Origin: UBA11524 sp965646445
GTDB taxonomy: Bacteria > Bacillota > Clostridia > Christensenellales > Aristaeellaceae
DNA length: 23,911 nt
Reading direction: 5' to 3'
Assembly (NCBI GenBank): GCA_965646445.1
Contig: CBFFZW010000056.1
Location: forward strand, 1 to 23,911
Shown: in pieces, positions 7,790-15,561 of the stretch
Layout: each line of letters starts with the position of its first letter
Numbering within the stretch: the stretch's first letter is position 1
Notes under the pieces: model-generated
What the model saw: only the letters and a program-made list of their open reading frames with translations
What the model was told of the DNA's origin: nothing
Database searches by the model: none
Position numbers and translations under genes: made by a program

Positions 7790-8238
7790 GCGCCGATACC
7801 GTGGACATCCGGCGGGCTCAGCCTGAGGATGCCAATGATGTGGCACGTTTGGCGCTTCTGCTCTGGCCGGAGCATACGCTCACGGATTTAGCCGAGGAAA
7901 TGGCGGAAGTCATTTCTGATCAAGAGGCGGCGGTGTTTCTGCTGCTGCGGGATGCTGTTCCGGTCGGCTTTGCTCAGTGTCAGCTTCGGCATGATTATGT
8001 GGAAGGCGCTCAAACCAGCCCCGTGGGTTACCTGGAAGGGCTGTTTGTCCGGGAGGAGGACCGCCATCGGGGCTACGGCCGGCAACTGACGGCGGCCTGC
8101 GAGGCATGGGCCGGAGCCATGGGCTGCGCAGAGCTTGCCAGCGACTGCGGCCTGGACAACACGCAGAGCCAGTCCTTCCATCTGGCGGCGGGATTTCAGG
8201 AAGCAGGCCGAATCATCTGCTTTGTCAAGACGCTGTAA
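7786..8238 (+). CDS. AAC(6')-like GNAT acetyltransferase
   Basis: A 150-residue GNAT protein that most resembles the aminoglycoside 6'-N-acetyltransferases of the AAC(6')-Ig/Ih/Iy type. From memory of that group the shared features are LWPEH near 26-30, a YVEGAQTSPVGYLEGLFV stretch (71-88), the acetyl-CoA loop RHRGYG (93-98), LASDCGLDN (117-125) and an ending GFQE...ICFVK. If active it would acetylate the 6'-amino group of aminoglycosides with acetyl-CoA; a housekeeping amine substrate is equally possible. It overlaps tlyA by 4 bases and has no promoter of its own, so it is co-transcribed with dxs-tlyA. In many Clostridia nadK occupies this slot. The symbol is left empty because resistance is not shown. 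Confidence 0.8.
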   Translation: MSADTVDIRRAQPEDANDVARLALLLWPEHTLTDLAEEMAEVISDQEAAVFLLLRDAVPVGFAQCQLRHDYVEGAQTSPVGYLEGLFVREEDRHRGYGRQLTAACEAWAGAMGCAELASDCGLDNTQSQSFHLAAGFQEAGRIICFVKTL

Positions 8239-8244
8239 ATCCAT

Positions 8245-8268
8245 TGCATATACTTGCATGAATATTCA
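8245..8268. promoter_or_regulatory. Candidate ArgR operator (ARG box)
   Basis: Two adjacent dyads cover the argR -35 box. TGCATATACTTGCA (8245-8258) fits the TGNAT-N4-ATNCA layout of ARG boxes with small deviations. TGAATATTCA (8259-8268) has perfect ARG half-sites, TGAAT and ATTCA, but no 4-base spacer. Their position suggests that ArgR represses its own gene; this is inference from the known autoregulation of the family. Confidence 0.5.
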
Positions 8269-8282
8269 CATCGTGCTATAAT
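8254..8282 (+). promoter_or_regulatory. argR-recN promoter
   Basis: TTGCAT (8254-8259), a 17-base spacer and TATAAT (8277-8282), with TG at 8274-8275 giving an extended -10 box. Transcription would begin near 8289, about 37 bases before the argR start. It lies in the 87-base gap after the acetyltransferase, so argR and recN can be expressed apart from the upstream genes. Confidence 0.78.
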
Positions 8283-8325
8283 CATGGGCGGCGAACGTCA
8301 AAATGCCCATGAGGAGAGAGTGAAC

Positions 8326-8775
8326 ATGAAAACCATCCGACAGATGGCCATACTGGACTTGATTGAAAAGCAGGCCATCGAAACCCAGGAGGATTTGGCT
8401 GAGGCCCTTCGCGCCAGGGGGATTAAGGTGACCCAGGCCACCGTGTCCAGGGATATCAAGGAGCTGCGTCTGCTCAAAGTGCTGACGCCCGCCGGGCTGT
8501 ATAAATACGCCACAGCCGACAAGGCGGAAAACGGCATGTCCGATCGGCTGATTCGTATGCTGTCGGAATCGCTTTTGTCGGTGGCGGCCTCCAACAACCT
8601 GGTGGTGGTCAAGACCCTTAACGGCTCGGCCAATGTGGCGGCGGAGGCGCTTGATTCCCTGCGCTGGCCGGAGATTCTGGGCACCCTGGCCGGAGACAAC
8701 ACCATTTTGCTGATTATCCGCGCGGAGGCTGAAACCGCAGCCGTCGTCCGGCGGCTGCAGGATATGATTAAGTAA
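8326..8775 (+). CDS. argR: Arginine repressor ArgR/AhrC
   Basis: Hexameric arginine-responsive regulator: with arginine it represses biosynthesis and in many Firmicutes activates catabolism. At 149 residues it has the family length. The N-terminal winged helix carries TQATVSRDIKELRL (36-49), with the family's Ser-Arg pair in the recognition helix. The C-terminal oligomerization and arginine-binding domain carries TLNGSANVAAEALD (97-110) and GTLAGDNTILLI (119-130). The usual double Asp of the arginine site (GDDT) is Asp124-Asn125 here. The start is ATG 8326 after GAGGAGAGAG; an in-frame TTG at 8254 is inside the promoter and is rejected. recN follows after 35 bases, the usual partner. Confidence 0.94.
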   Translation: MKTIRQMAILDLIEKQAIETQEDLAEALRARGIKVTQATVSRDIKELRLLKVLTPAGLYKYATADKAENGMSDRLIRMLSESLLSVAASNNLVVVKTLNGSANVAAEALDSLRWPEILGTLAGDNTILLIIRAEAETAAVVRRLQDMIK

Positions 8776-8810
8776 GCGGCAGCTTTCCGTTACAGAAGGA
8801 GCAAACGTCC

Positions 8811-10535
8811 ATGATTCTGTCCATGCGCATGAACAACATCGCCCTGATCGAGACGCTCACCCTGGAATTTGCCGATGGGCTGCATGTGCTCACCGGCGAA
8901 ACAGGCGCGGGCAAATCCATCATTGTGGACGCGGTGAATCTGGTGCTGGGCGGACGCGCTGATCGTGATTTGATTCGCACGGGGACGGAGAAAGCCTGGG
9001 TTGAGGCTGTGTTTGACGCCGCGGGCAATGCTCGGGTGGAAGCCTTTCTGGCCGAGCAGTCCATCGAGGCAGAGGGCGGCCTCGTATCACTTTATCGGGA
9101 AATCAGCCGCGGCGGGCGCAATCTGTGCCGCATCTGCGGCGTTGTTATGCCCGTTGGCACGCTGAAGGAGCTGGCCGCCATGCTGATGGATGTCCACGGG
9201 CAGCATGAGGCGCAATTCCTGATGGATTCCCGCTACCACCTGCGTTTTCTGGACGAATCGGGGGATGACGCTCATCAGGCGCTGCTTGCCCAGGTCGAGG
9301 AAGCCTGCCAGGCCTTTATGACCAATCATCGGCGGTATGCCAAGCTGGTGAAGGAGAATGAGCAGAAGCATTTCCGCATGGAAACGCTGAAAAAGTCTCT
9401 GGAGGAATTGAAGAAGGCCAAGCTCAAGCCCGGCGAGGAGGAAGCGCTGACGGTGGAAAAGGAACGCTTTCGCCATGCGGAAAAGATCGCTCTGGCGGTG
9501 CGGACAGCATACGGCGCCATTGCGGGCGGGGAGGAAGCCGAGCCGGTTCTCGGCCGACTGAAGGAAGCGTTTCAGGCTCTTAAAAGCCTGGAAGGCCTGG
9601 GTGAGCCTTATCAGTCCCTTGCCGCCAGGTGCGAGTCCGCCTACTACGAGCTGGAGGAAGCCGGCTATGACCTGGCTGACATGATGGAGAGCGGCGAGTT
9701 TGATCCGCGTCGCGCCGAACAGGTCGAGGCCAGGCTTGACCTCATTCGCCGCATGGAGCGGAAGTATGGCGACAGCATCGCCGCCGTGCTGGCTCAGCAG
9801 GAAGGGATGCAGGAGGAATACGATCACTTTGCCAGCCTGGATCAGCAGGTAGCCGCCATGGGGCGGGAGCATAAGCGCCTGCTGGCCGCCTATCGTGGGC
9901 TGGCCAAGCAGCTGACGGCCTCCCGCAAAGCGCTGGCGGAGGTTTTTCAGCGGCGGATGATGGCGCAGCTGACCGATCTGGGTATGGACAAGACCGTTTT
10001 TCAGGCTTCCTTCATTCCCAAAGCCGATGGCCGTCCGGCCATGCCCCAGCCTTCAGGGGATGACGAGGTGGCCTTCATGCTGTCGCCCAACCCTGGCGAG
10101 CCTATGAAGCCTCTGGCCAAGATCGCCTCCGGCGGCGAATTGTCGCGCATCATGCTGGCATTGAAGTCCATCGAGGCCGAAAAGGCGGGCGTTGGCTGCA
10201 TGGTCTTTGACGAGATTGACACGGGCATCAGCGGGCGCATGGCTCAGGTGGTGGCCGAAAAAATGGCGCTGATTGCCCGCTCGCGCCAGGTGCTGTGCGT
10301 TACGCATCTGCCGCAAATTGCCGCGATGGCGGAGCATCAGTTCCTCGTGGAAAAGGGGACGGAGGAGGGGCGGACCAACACCCGCGTCACCCTGCTTGAT
10401 GCCGGCGCCCGTGTAGGCGAAATCGCGCGGATGCTGGGCGGCGCGGACGGCAGCGAGGCATCGGCCATGCAGCACGCCGCGCACATGCTGGATCAGGCGG
10501 CGATATTAAGGCAAAATACACCGCAAAATTCTTAA
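8811..10535 (+). CDS. recN: DNA repair protein RecN
   Basis: SMC-like ATPase that acts at DNA double-strand breaks before RecA loading. At 574 residues it has normal length. The Walker A motif GETGAGKS (29-36) is near the N-terminus. A long Glu/Lys/Leu-rich middle (about 160-380) forms the coiled-coil arms. The ABC signature IASGGELSRIMLALK lies near 438-452 and Walker B VFDEIDTGISGRMAQ near 465-479, followed by the CVTHLPQIAAMA H-loop region. The ATG follows AGAAGGA by 10 bases. No SOS (LexA-type) box was recognised; expression probably comes from the argR promoter. A clear recN terminator is not visible. Confidence 0.95.
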   Translation: MILSMRMNNIALIETLTLEFADGLHVLTGETGAGKSIIVDAVNLVLGGRADRDLIRTGTEKAWVEAVFDAAGNARVEAFLAEQSIEAEGGLVSLYREISRGGRNLCRICGVVMPVGTLKELAAMLMDVHGQHEAQFLMDSRYHLRFLDESGDDAHQALLAQVEEACQAFMTNHRRYAKLVKENEQKHFRMETLKKSLEELKKAKLKPGEEEALTVEKERFRHAEKIALAVRTAYGAIAGGEEAEPVLGRLKEAFQALKSLEGLGEPYQSLAARCESAYYELEEAGYDLADMMESGEFDPRRAEQVEARLDLIRRMERKYGDSIAAVLAQQEGMQEEYDHFASLDQQVAAMGREHKRLLAAYRGLAKQLTASRKALAEVFQRRMMAQLTDLGMDKTVFQASFIPKADGRPAMPQPSGDDEVAFMLSPNPGEPMKPLAKIASGGELSRIMLALKSIEAEKAGVGCMVFDEIDTGISGRMAQVVAEKMALIARSRQVLCVTHLPQIAAMAEHQFLVEKGTEEGRTNTRVTLLDAGARVGEIARMLGGADGSEASAMQHAAHMLDQAAILRQNTPQNS

Positions 10536-10567
10536 ATTTCAACTATACGAAACAGGTAGATTTGTGA

Positions 10568-10573
10568 TATAAT
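10568..10573 (+). promoter_or_regulatory. Extended -10 promoter of the rnf operon
   Basis: TATAAT at 10568-10573 is preceded by TG at 10565-10566 (extended -10). No good -35 box is found at 16-18 bases. Transcription would start near 10580, leaving a leader of about 70 bases with a stem-loop. TTGTGA at 10562-10567, just before the -10 box, equals a half-site of the redox repressor Rex, but the second half is poor. Confidence 0.5.
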
Positions 10574-10597
10574 CAATCCTGCGTGATTTGTCGAAAG

Positions 10598-10631
10598 GGC
10601 CCGCTGTGGCGGAACATGTCACCGGCGGGCC
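10598..10631 (+). promoter_or_regulatory. Stem-loop in the rnf leader (or recN terminator)
   Basis: GGCCCGC (10598-10604) pairs with GCGGGCC (10625-10631); a G-U and an A-U pair can extend the stem, and GTG/CAC inside the loop can add three pairs. The sequence after it (TTATTT) is a weak T-run, so it could be a poor terminator of recN or a leader structure of rnf. It ends 21 bases before the rnfC start. Confidence 0.5.
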
Positions 10632-10652
10632 TTATTTGTGGAAGGGGGAACC

Positions 10653-12044
10653 ATGTTCGTGTTTGGAGCTCGTCTGTTTCCCGGCGGCATCCATCCTCAT
10701 GAGGGTGTGAATGGCAAGGCGGTCAACAGCGGCAACCCGATTCGGGAATTGCCCGCGCCGCCCCGCGTGACCATTCCGCTTCAGCAGCATATCGGCGCGC
10801 CGGCCAAGCCCTTGGTCAAGAAGGGCGACCGTGTGCTGATGGGGCAGGTGATTGGCGAGGCCGGCGGCTTTGTGTCCGCGCCGGTTCATTCCTCTGTGTC
10901 CGGTACGGTGGTGAGCGTACAGCCCTGCCTGCAGGCCAACGGTACGGAAGCCATGTCGGTGGTGATCGACAACGATTATCAGGATGAGTGGGCGCCCCAC
11001 GCGCCCGCCGAGCATCCCGAGACCATGACGGCGGCCGAGCTTCAGCAGGCCATCCGCAGCGCCGGCGTGGTCGGCATGGGCGGCGCAACTTTTCCCACGG
11101 CGGTTAAGCTGACCCCGCCCAAGGGAAAGGTCATCGAAAAGCTGATTATCAACGGCGCCGAGTGCGAGCCTTATTTGACGGCGGATCACCGGCTGATGCT
11201 GGAAAAGGCCGCGGAGATTATCGACGGCATCCGGCTGGTGATGCTGGCGCTGGAGATCAAGGAAGCCATCGTGGGCGTGGAGGACAACAAGCCTGACGCC
11301 ATCGCGGCTCTGACCAAGGCGGCGGCCGACACCGAGGGGATCGCCGTCAGGGCGCTGCCGGTTCGTTACCCCCAGGGCGGTGAAAAGCAGCTGATTTACG
11401 CGCTGACCAAGCGGAAGGTGCCCTGCGGCGGCCTGCCTGTGGATGTGGGTGTAGCGGTTTGCAATGTAGCCACGGTGTATGCCATCGACCAGGCCATTCG
11501 CGAGGGCAAGCCGCTTATCAGCCGGGTCACAACGGTAGGCGGCCTGGTGAACAATCCCGGCAACTTCCTGGTGCGCATTGGCACCTCGGTTGAGACCCTG
11601 CTGGATGCCTGCGGCGGCGTGCAAAGCGGCGCGCGCAAGCTGATCAGCGGCGGCCCCATGATGGGCATGGCACTGTCCCGCACGGATCTTCCGGTGACCA
11701 AGGGCACCTCCGGCATTCTGGCCCTGGGAAAAGAAGCGCTGCTGCCCAAGGAGAGCGCCTGCATTCGCTGCGGACGCTGCCTGCGGGCCTGTCCCATGAT
11801 GCTGATGCCTGCCAAGCTGGACGCCCTGGTGCGGGCCGGACGGTATGAGGATGGCGAAAAGGCTGGCATGATGAACTGCCTGGAATGCGGCGCCTGCACA
11901 TTTGTGTGTCCGGCAGGCCGCGCGCTGACCCAGTCCTGCCGTACAGGCAAGAAAATTATCACCAACCGCCGCCGCGCCGCCGCTGCCAAGAAGGCCGCTG
12001 AGGAAGCCGCCGCCAAGGCGGCCGATAACAAGAAGGAGGAGTAA
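10653..12044 (+). CDS. rnfC: Rnf complex subunit RnfC (NADH-binding, FeS)
   Basis: Peripheral cytoplasmic subunit of the ferredoxin:NAD+ oxidoreductase, carrying FMN and two [4Fe-4S] clusters. At 463 residues it shows the family N-terminus (GGIHPHEG, then LPAPPRVTIPLQQHIGAPA), VGMGGATFPTAVKL, INGAECEPYLTADHRLM, the flavin/NADH region YPQGGEKQLIYAL, and two ferredoxin motifs with Cys370-373-376-380 and Cys409-412-415-419. The C-terminus ends in a short Ala/Lys/Glu tail (from about 440). The start is ATG 10653 after GAAGGGGG; the GTG at 10638 overlaps that site and is rejected. First gene of an operon whose members overlap or nearly touch. Confidence 0.94.
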   Translation: MFVFGARLFPGGIHPHEGVNGKAVNSGNPIRELPAPPRVTIPLQQHIGAPAKPLVKKGDRVLMGQVIGEAGGFVSAPVHSSVSGTVVSVQPCLQANGTEAMSVVIDNDYQDEWAPHAPAEHPETMTAAELQQAIRSAGVVGMGGATFPTAVKLTPPKGKVIEKLIINGAECEPYLTADHRLMLEKAAEIIDGIRLVMLALEIKEAIVGVEDNKPDAIAALTKAAADTEGIAVRALPVRYPQGGEKQLIYALTKRKVPCGGLPVDVGVAVCNVATVYAIDQAIREGKPLISRVTTVGGLVNNPGNFLVRIGTSVETLLDACGGVQSGARKLISGGPMMGMALSRTDLPVTKGTSGILALGKEALLPKESACIRCGRCLRACPMMLMPAKLDALVRAGRYEDGEKAGMMNCLECGACTFVCPAGRALTQSCRTGKKIITNRRRAAAAKKAAEEAAAKAADNKKEE

Positions 12045-12050
12045 GCAACC

Positions 12051-13037
12051 ATGCAAAAGAATCTTGCTGTAAGCTCCTCGCCCCATCTGCATGACCAGCT
12101 GTCTACCCGGCGGATCATGCAGGAGGTGTGCCTGGCGCTGGCGCCGGCGGGCATCGCGGGCATTGTGCTCTACGGAGCCAACGCCGCCATGCTCATAGCC
12201 GCTGCGGTCATCACGGCCGTTCTGGCCGAGTTCACCTGGCAGAAGGTGACCCATCAGCCGAATACCACCGGCGACTGGAGCGCCGTTGTCACCGGCCTGC
12301 TGCTGGCCTACAACCTGCCCGCCAACGCCCCGATCTGGCTGGCCGTCATCGGCTCTCTGCTGGCCATCATCCTGGTGAAGCAGTGCTTCGGCGGCATGGG
12401 CAGCAACTTCATGAATCCTGCCCTGACGGCCCGCGCCATCCTCTTTGTGAGCTGGTCGAGCCTGATGAGCGCTTATCCTCAGACGGTTTACGCCATTGAG
12501 GAAGCGATGTCCACCGCCACGGTGTCTTCCGCTTCCGTCGTGGATACCATGTCTTCCGCCACGCCTCTGGCGCAGCTGGCTACCGGCGGCATCGGCGACC
12601 TGCGCTTCGTTGATCTGCTGCTGGGCAACTGCGGCGGCGTACTGGGTGAAACCTGCAAACTGGCGCTGCTCCTGGGCGGCGTGTATCTGATCTGCCGCGG
12701 GCTGATTGACTGGAAGATTCCCGCTTCCTTCATCGGCACGGTGTTCCTTTGCTATCTGCTCAAGGACGGCCCGCTGATGGCGGTCTACCAGCTGTTTGCC
12801 GGCGGACTGATGCTGGGCGCGTTTTTCATGGCGACGGATTACGTCACCAGCCCCGTGACCAACAAGGGCCGGGTCATCTTCGGCGTGGGCTGCGGTCTGC
12901 TGCTGTTCATCATCCGCGCGTTCGCCTCCTATCCTGAAGGATGCTCCTTCGCCATCCTGTTTATGAATGTGGCGACGCCCTTGATTGACAAGTTTACCGC
13001 CCACAAGCCTTTCGGGGAGGTGAAGCAGCATGGCTGA
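12051..13037 (+). CDS. rnfD: Rnf complex subunit RnfD (covalent FMN membrane subunit)
   Basis: Integral membrane subunit of Rnf, related to NqrB, which passes electrons across the membrane and takes part in ion pumping. The 328 residues contain many hydrophobic helices. GGMGSNFMNPAL (114-125) is a family signature, and SSATPL puts Thr171 in the S-x-A-T site where FMN is attached by a phosphodiester in this family. A good AGAAGGAGGAG site ends 8 bases before the ATG. The last 8 bases overlap rnfE. In the usual clostridial order rnfG would lie between these two genes; here there is no room for it. The attachment threonine normally needs the flavin transferase ApbE, which is not in this window. 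Confidence 0.93.
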   Translation: MQKNLAVSSSPHLHDQLSTRRIMQEVCLALAPAGIAGIVLYGANAAMLIAAAVITAVLAEFTWQKVTHQPNTTGDWSAVVTGLLLAYNLPANAPIWLAVIGSLLAIILVKQCFGGMGSNFMNPALTARAILFVSWSSLMSAYPQTVYAIEEAMSTATVSSASVVDTMSSATPLAQLATGGIGDLRFVDLLLGNCGGVLGETCKLALLLGGVYLICRGLIDWKIPASFIGTVFLCYLLKDGPLMAVYQLFAGGLMLGAFFMATDYVTSPVTNKGRVIFGVGCGLLLFIIRAFASYPEGCSFAILFMNVATPLIDKFTAHKPFGEVKQHG

Positions 13038-13671
13038 TAACAAGAAGAGCTTCTTCAGCGTGTTTCTGAATGGTCTGGTGACGGAAAACCCCACCTTCAC
13101 GCTGATGCTGGGCATGTGCCCGACCCTGGCCATCACCACCGCCGCGTCCAACGGCGTGGGCATGGGTTTGGCGACCACGGTCGTGCTGGTGTGTTCCAAC
13201 CTGTTCATTTCACTGCTGCGCAACGCCATTCCCGAAAAGGTACGCATTCCGTCCTTCATTGTGGTCATCGCTTCCTTTGTGACCATTGTGGAAATGCTGC
13301 TGAAGGCGTATCTGCCGGAGCTGTCCGCGACGCTGGGCATGTACATTCCCCTGATCGTGGTCAACTGCATCATCTTCGCCCGGGCGGAGGCTTTCGCCTT
13401 CAAAAACCCGCCGATACTTTCCTTGGCAGACGGTCTGGGCATGGGGCTTGGCTTCACCGCAGCCATCACGCTGCTGTCCTGCATCCGGGAGCTGCTGGGC
13501 AGCGGAACCATTTTCGGCGCGCAGGTCATGCCCGCTTCCTACCAGCCCATGGGCATTATGCTGAATGTTCCCGGCGGCTTTGTCACCTTGGGCATCCTGC
13601 TGGCGCTGGTGAACGCGCTGAAGGTCTATCTGGACAAGCGCGCTGAGAAGCGGAAGGAGGAGCTGGCATGA
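13030..13671 (+). CDS. rnfE: Rnf complex subunit RnfE
   Basis: Integral membrane subunit related to NqrD and homologous to RnfA; the RnfA/RnfE pair holds a shared FeS centre in the membrane. At 213 residues with about six helices it has the usual size. Recognisable parts are NGLVTENPTFTLMLGMCPTLAITT (with the Cys in the first helix), LGMYIPLIVVNCIIFARAEAFA (the second Cys), and a helix SCIRELLGSGTIFG that mirrors the RnfA sequence. The start overlaps rnfD by 8 bases and the stop overlaps rnfA by 4 (ATGA). The protein begins normally, so rnfG has not been fused to its N-terminus. Confidence 0.93.
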   Translation: MADNKKSFFSVFLNGLVTENPTFTLMLGMCPTLAITTAASNGVGMGLATTVVLVCSNLFISLLRNAIPEKVRIPSFIVVIASFVTIVEMLLKAYLPELSATLGMYIPLIVVNCIIFARAEAFAFKNPPILSLADGLGMGLGFTAAITLLSCIRELLGSGTIFGAQVMPASYQPMGIMLNVPGGFVTLGILLALVNALKVYLDKRAEKRKEELA

Positions 13672-14255
13672 TTGAGAACGGAAGCTATCTGGCGATCCTA
13701 GTCGGCTCTCTGCTGGTGAACAACTTCGTCATGAACAAATTCCTGGGCATCTGCCCCTTCCTGGGCGTGTCCAAGAAGTTCGATACGGCGCTGGGCATGG
13801 GCATGGCGGTGACCTTTGTCATGACCCTGGCGTCCTTCATTGCGTGGATTGTGGAGCACTTGCTGCTTCTGCCCCTAAACCTGATGTACATGCGCACCAT
13901 CGCCTTCATCCTGGTCATCGCGGTGCTGGTGCAGGTGGTGGAGATGGCGCTGAAGAAGCTGTCCTTCTCCCTGTACCAGGCGCTGGGCGTCTATCTGCCG
14001 CTGATTACCACCAACTGCGCGGTGCTGGGCGTGGCCATTCTGAACTCGGATACGGGCTACAACCTGATCCAGAGTACGCTGAACGGCTGCTGCGCGGCTC
14101 TGGGCTTCACCCTGTCCCTGGTGCTGTTCTCCTGCATCCGGGAGCGCCTGGCGCTGTCCAATATGCCCAAGTGGATGGACGGCTTCCCCGGCGCGCTGAT
14201 TACCGCGGGCCTGATGGCGGTGGCCTTCATGGGCTTTGGCGGTCTGATTAAGTAA
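13668..14255 (+). CDS. rnfA: Rnf complex subunit RnfA
   Basis: Integral membrane subunit related to NqrE; with RnfE it forms the pseudo-symmetric core that coordinates an FeS centre. At 195 residues it has family length. The signature is clear: NNFVMNKFLGICPFLGVS near the N-terminus with the conserved Cys, LGVYLPLITTNCAVLGVAI in the middle with the second Cys, and LFSCIRERLALSNMPKWMDGFPGALITAGLMA near the end. It begins in the ATGA overlap with rnfE, and AAGGAGG after its stop serves rnfB 16 bases later. Confidence 0.95.
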   Translation: MIENGSYLAILVGSLLVNNFVMNKFLGICPFLGVSKKFDTALGMGMAVTFVMTLASFIAWIVEHLLLLPLNLMYMRTIAFILVIAVLVQVVEMALKKLSFSLYQALGVYLPLITTNCAVLGVAILNSDTGYNLIQSTLNGCCAALGFTLSLVLFSCIRERLALSNMPKWMDGFPGALITAGLMAVAFMGFGGLIK

Positions 14256-14270
14256 GGAGGGGACAGACGA

Positions 14271-15461
14271 ATGGAAATTTTGTATGCTGCCCTCGTGCTG
14301 GGCGGAATGGGCCTGCTGTTCGGCGGCCTGCTCACGCTGACGTCGAAGGTGTTTGCCGTGCCGGCGAATCCGACCCGGGACGCCGTGCGTGAGGCGCTGC
14401 CCGGCGCCAACTGCGGCGGCTGCGGCTATCCCGGCTGCGACGGCTGCGCTGGCGCCATTGCCGCGGGGAAGGCGCCTGTGAACGCCTGCCCGGTGGGCGG
14501 CGCGGAGGTGTCCGCCAAGATCGCGGCCATCATGGGCGTGGAGCCCGCGGATGCCGCTGACCGCAAGGTTGCCCGGGTGATATGCCAGGGCGATCTGCAG
14601 CACTGCAGAAGCAAGTTTGACTATGAGGGCATCCACGACTGCGTTTCGGCTTCCCTGGTCAATGACGGCAACCGTTCCTGCAAGTATGCCTGCCTGGGCC
14701 TGGGCACCTGCGTCAAGGCCTGCGCCTTCGACGCCATCCACATTGACGAGCGTCTGGGCATCGCCGTGGTGGACGAGGACAAATGCGTGGCCTGCGGCAA
14801 GTGCGTCGAGGCCTGCCCCAAGCATGTGCTTGACCTGCATCCCGTCACGGAGCCGGTTCGCCTGCTGTGCCGCGCCGCCGAGGAAGGCTACGTCGTCAGC
14901 GACAACTGCCGCGCCGGCTGCATCGGCTGCGAGCGCTGCCTCCATGCCTGCAAGTTTGGCGCGATCACCATGGTCAACCATCTGCCGGTGATTGACAAGA
15001 GCAAGTGCCGTTCCTGCATGATGTGCGCCGAGGCCTGCCCAACGGGCGCCATGTGGGCGGACTGGGACAATCGCCGCGTCGCGGAGATCGACCAGTCGAC
15101 GTGCATCGGCTGCACCATGTGCAAGCGCAACTGCCCCTTTGAGGCCGTTGTGGGTACGGTGAAGCAGCCTCATGAGATCACCGCCGCGTGTACCGGCTGC
15201 GGTCTGTGCGCGGAGAAGTGCCCCAAGAAGTGCATCACCATGAAGGTGCGCGAGCATACGCGCGACCGCAACGCCAAGGCCGGCACCACGCCGGAAGCGG
15301 TGATGGCGGCAAAGCCCGCCGATAAGGCGGAAGCCCCGGCGGCCAAGCCTGCGCGCACGCCTGAAATGGAAGCGAAGATTCAGGCGGCGCTGGCGGCGAA
15401 GGCTGCCCGCGAGGCCGCTGCCCAGAAGGCGAGCGCCCAGGGCGAGGATCTCAAGGCCTGA
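14271..15461 (+). CDS. rnfB: Rnf complex subunit RnfB, extended polyferredoxin
   Basis: Accepts electrons from reduced ferredoxin and hands them into the Rnf complex. An N-terminal membrane helix (about 4-27) is followed by the ASKHA-like cluster motif with Cys48-51-56-73, then six further Cys groups: 137-141-147-151, 172-175-178-182, 213-217-220-223-227, 246-249-252-256, 278-281-284-288, and 307-310-313-317-321. That allows about seven [4Fe-4S] clusters, more than the three of proteobacterial RnfB. At 396 residues it is also long because of a tail of about 60 residues rich in Ala, Lys, Glu and Pro (from about 332). Last gene of the operon; a strong terminator follows 13 bases after the stop. 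Confidence 0.94.
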   Translation: MEILYAALVLGGMGLLFGGLLTLTSKVFAVPANPTRDAVREALPGANCGGCGYPGCDGCAGAIAAGKAPVNACPVGGAEVSAKIAAIMGVEPADAADRKVARVICQGDLQHCRSKFDYEGIHDCVSASLVNDGNRSCKYACLGLGTCVKACAFDAIHIDERLGIAVVDEDKCVACGKCVEACPKHVLDLHPVTEPVRLLCRAAEEGYVVSDNCRAGCIGCERCLHACKFGAITMVNHLPVIDKSKCRSCMMCAEACPTGAMWADWDNRRVAEIDQSTCIGCTMCKRNCPFEAVVGTVKQPHEITAACTGCGLCAEKCPKKCITMKVREHTRDRNAKAGTTPEAVMAAKPADKAEAPAAKPARTPEMEAKIQAALAAKAAREAAAQKASAQGEDLKA

Positions 15462-15474
15462 TTTTCTCATAAGC

Positions 15475-15513
15475 ATCCCCCTATGTGCCCAAGCTGCGCA
15501 TAGGGGGATTTTT
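15475..15513 (+). terminator. Intrinsic terminator of the rnf operon
   Basis: An 11-bp perfect stem, ATCCCCCTATG (15475-15485) with CATAGGGGGAT (15499-15509), closes a 13-base loop and is followed by TTTTT (15509-15513). It begins 13 bases after the rnfB stop. Confidence 0.93.
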
Positions 15514-15561
15514 GATGGCATAGGACTGGTTTGCTTTGCCAAGAATAGGGCGGGGGAGTCC

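Noticed and set aside
10632..13529. Open frame of 965 codons on the minus strand opposite rnfC-rnfD-rnfE
   Set aside because: It crosses three clear genes, its composition is typical of antisense shadow (His, Gln, Arg, Gly-rich), and no motif is visible.
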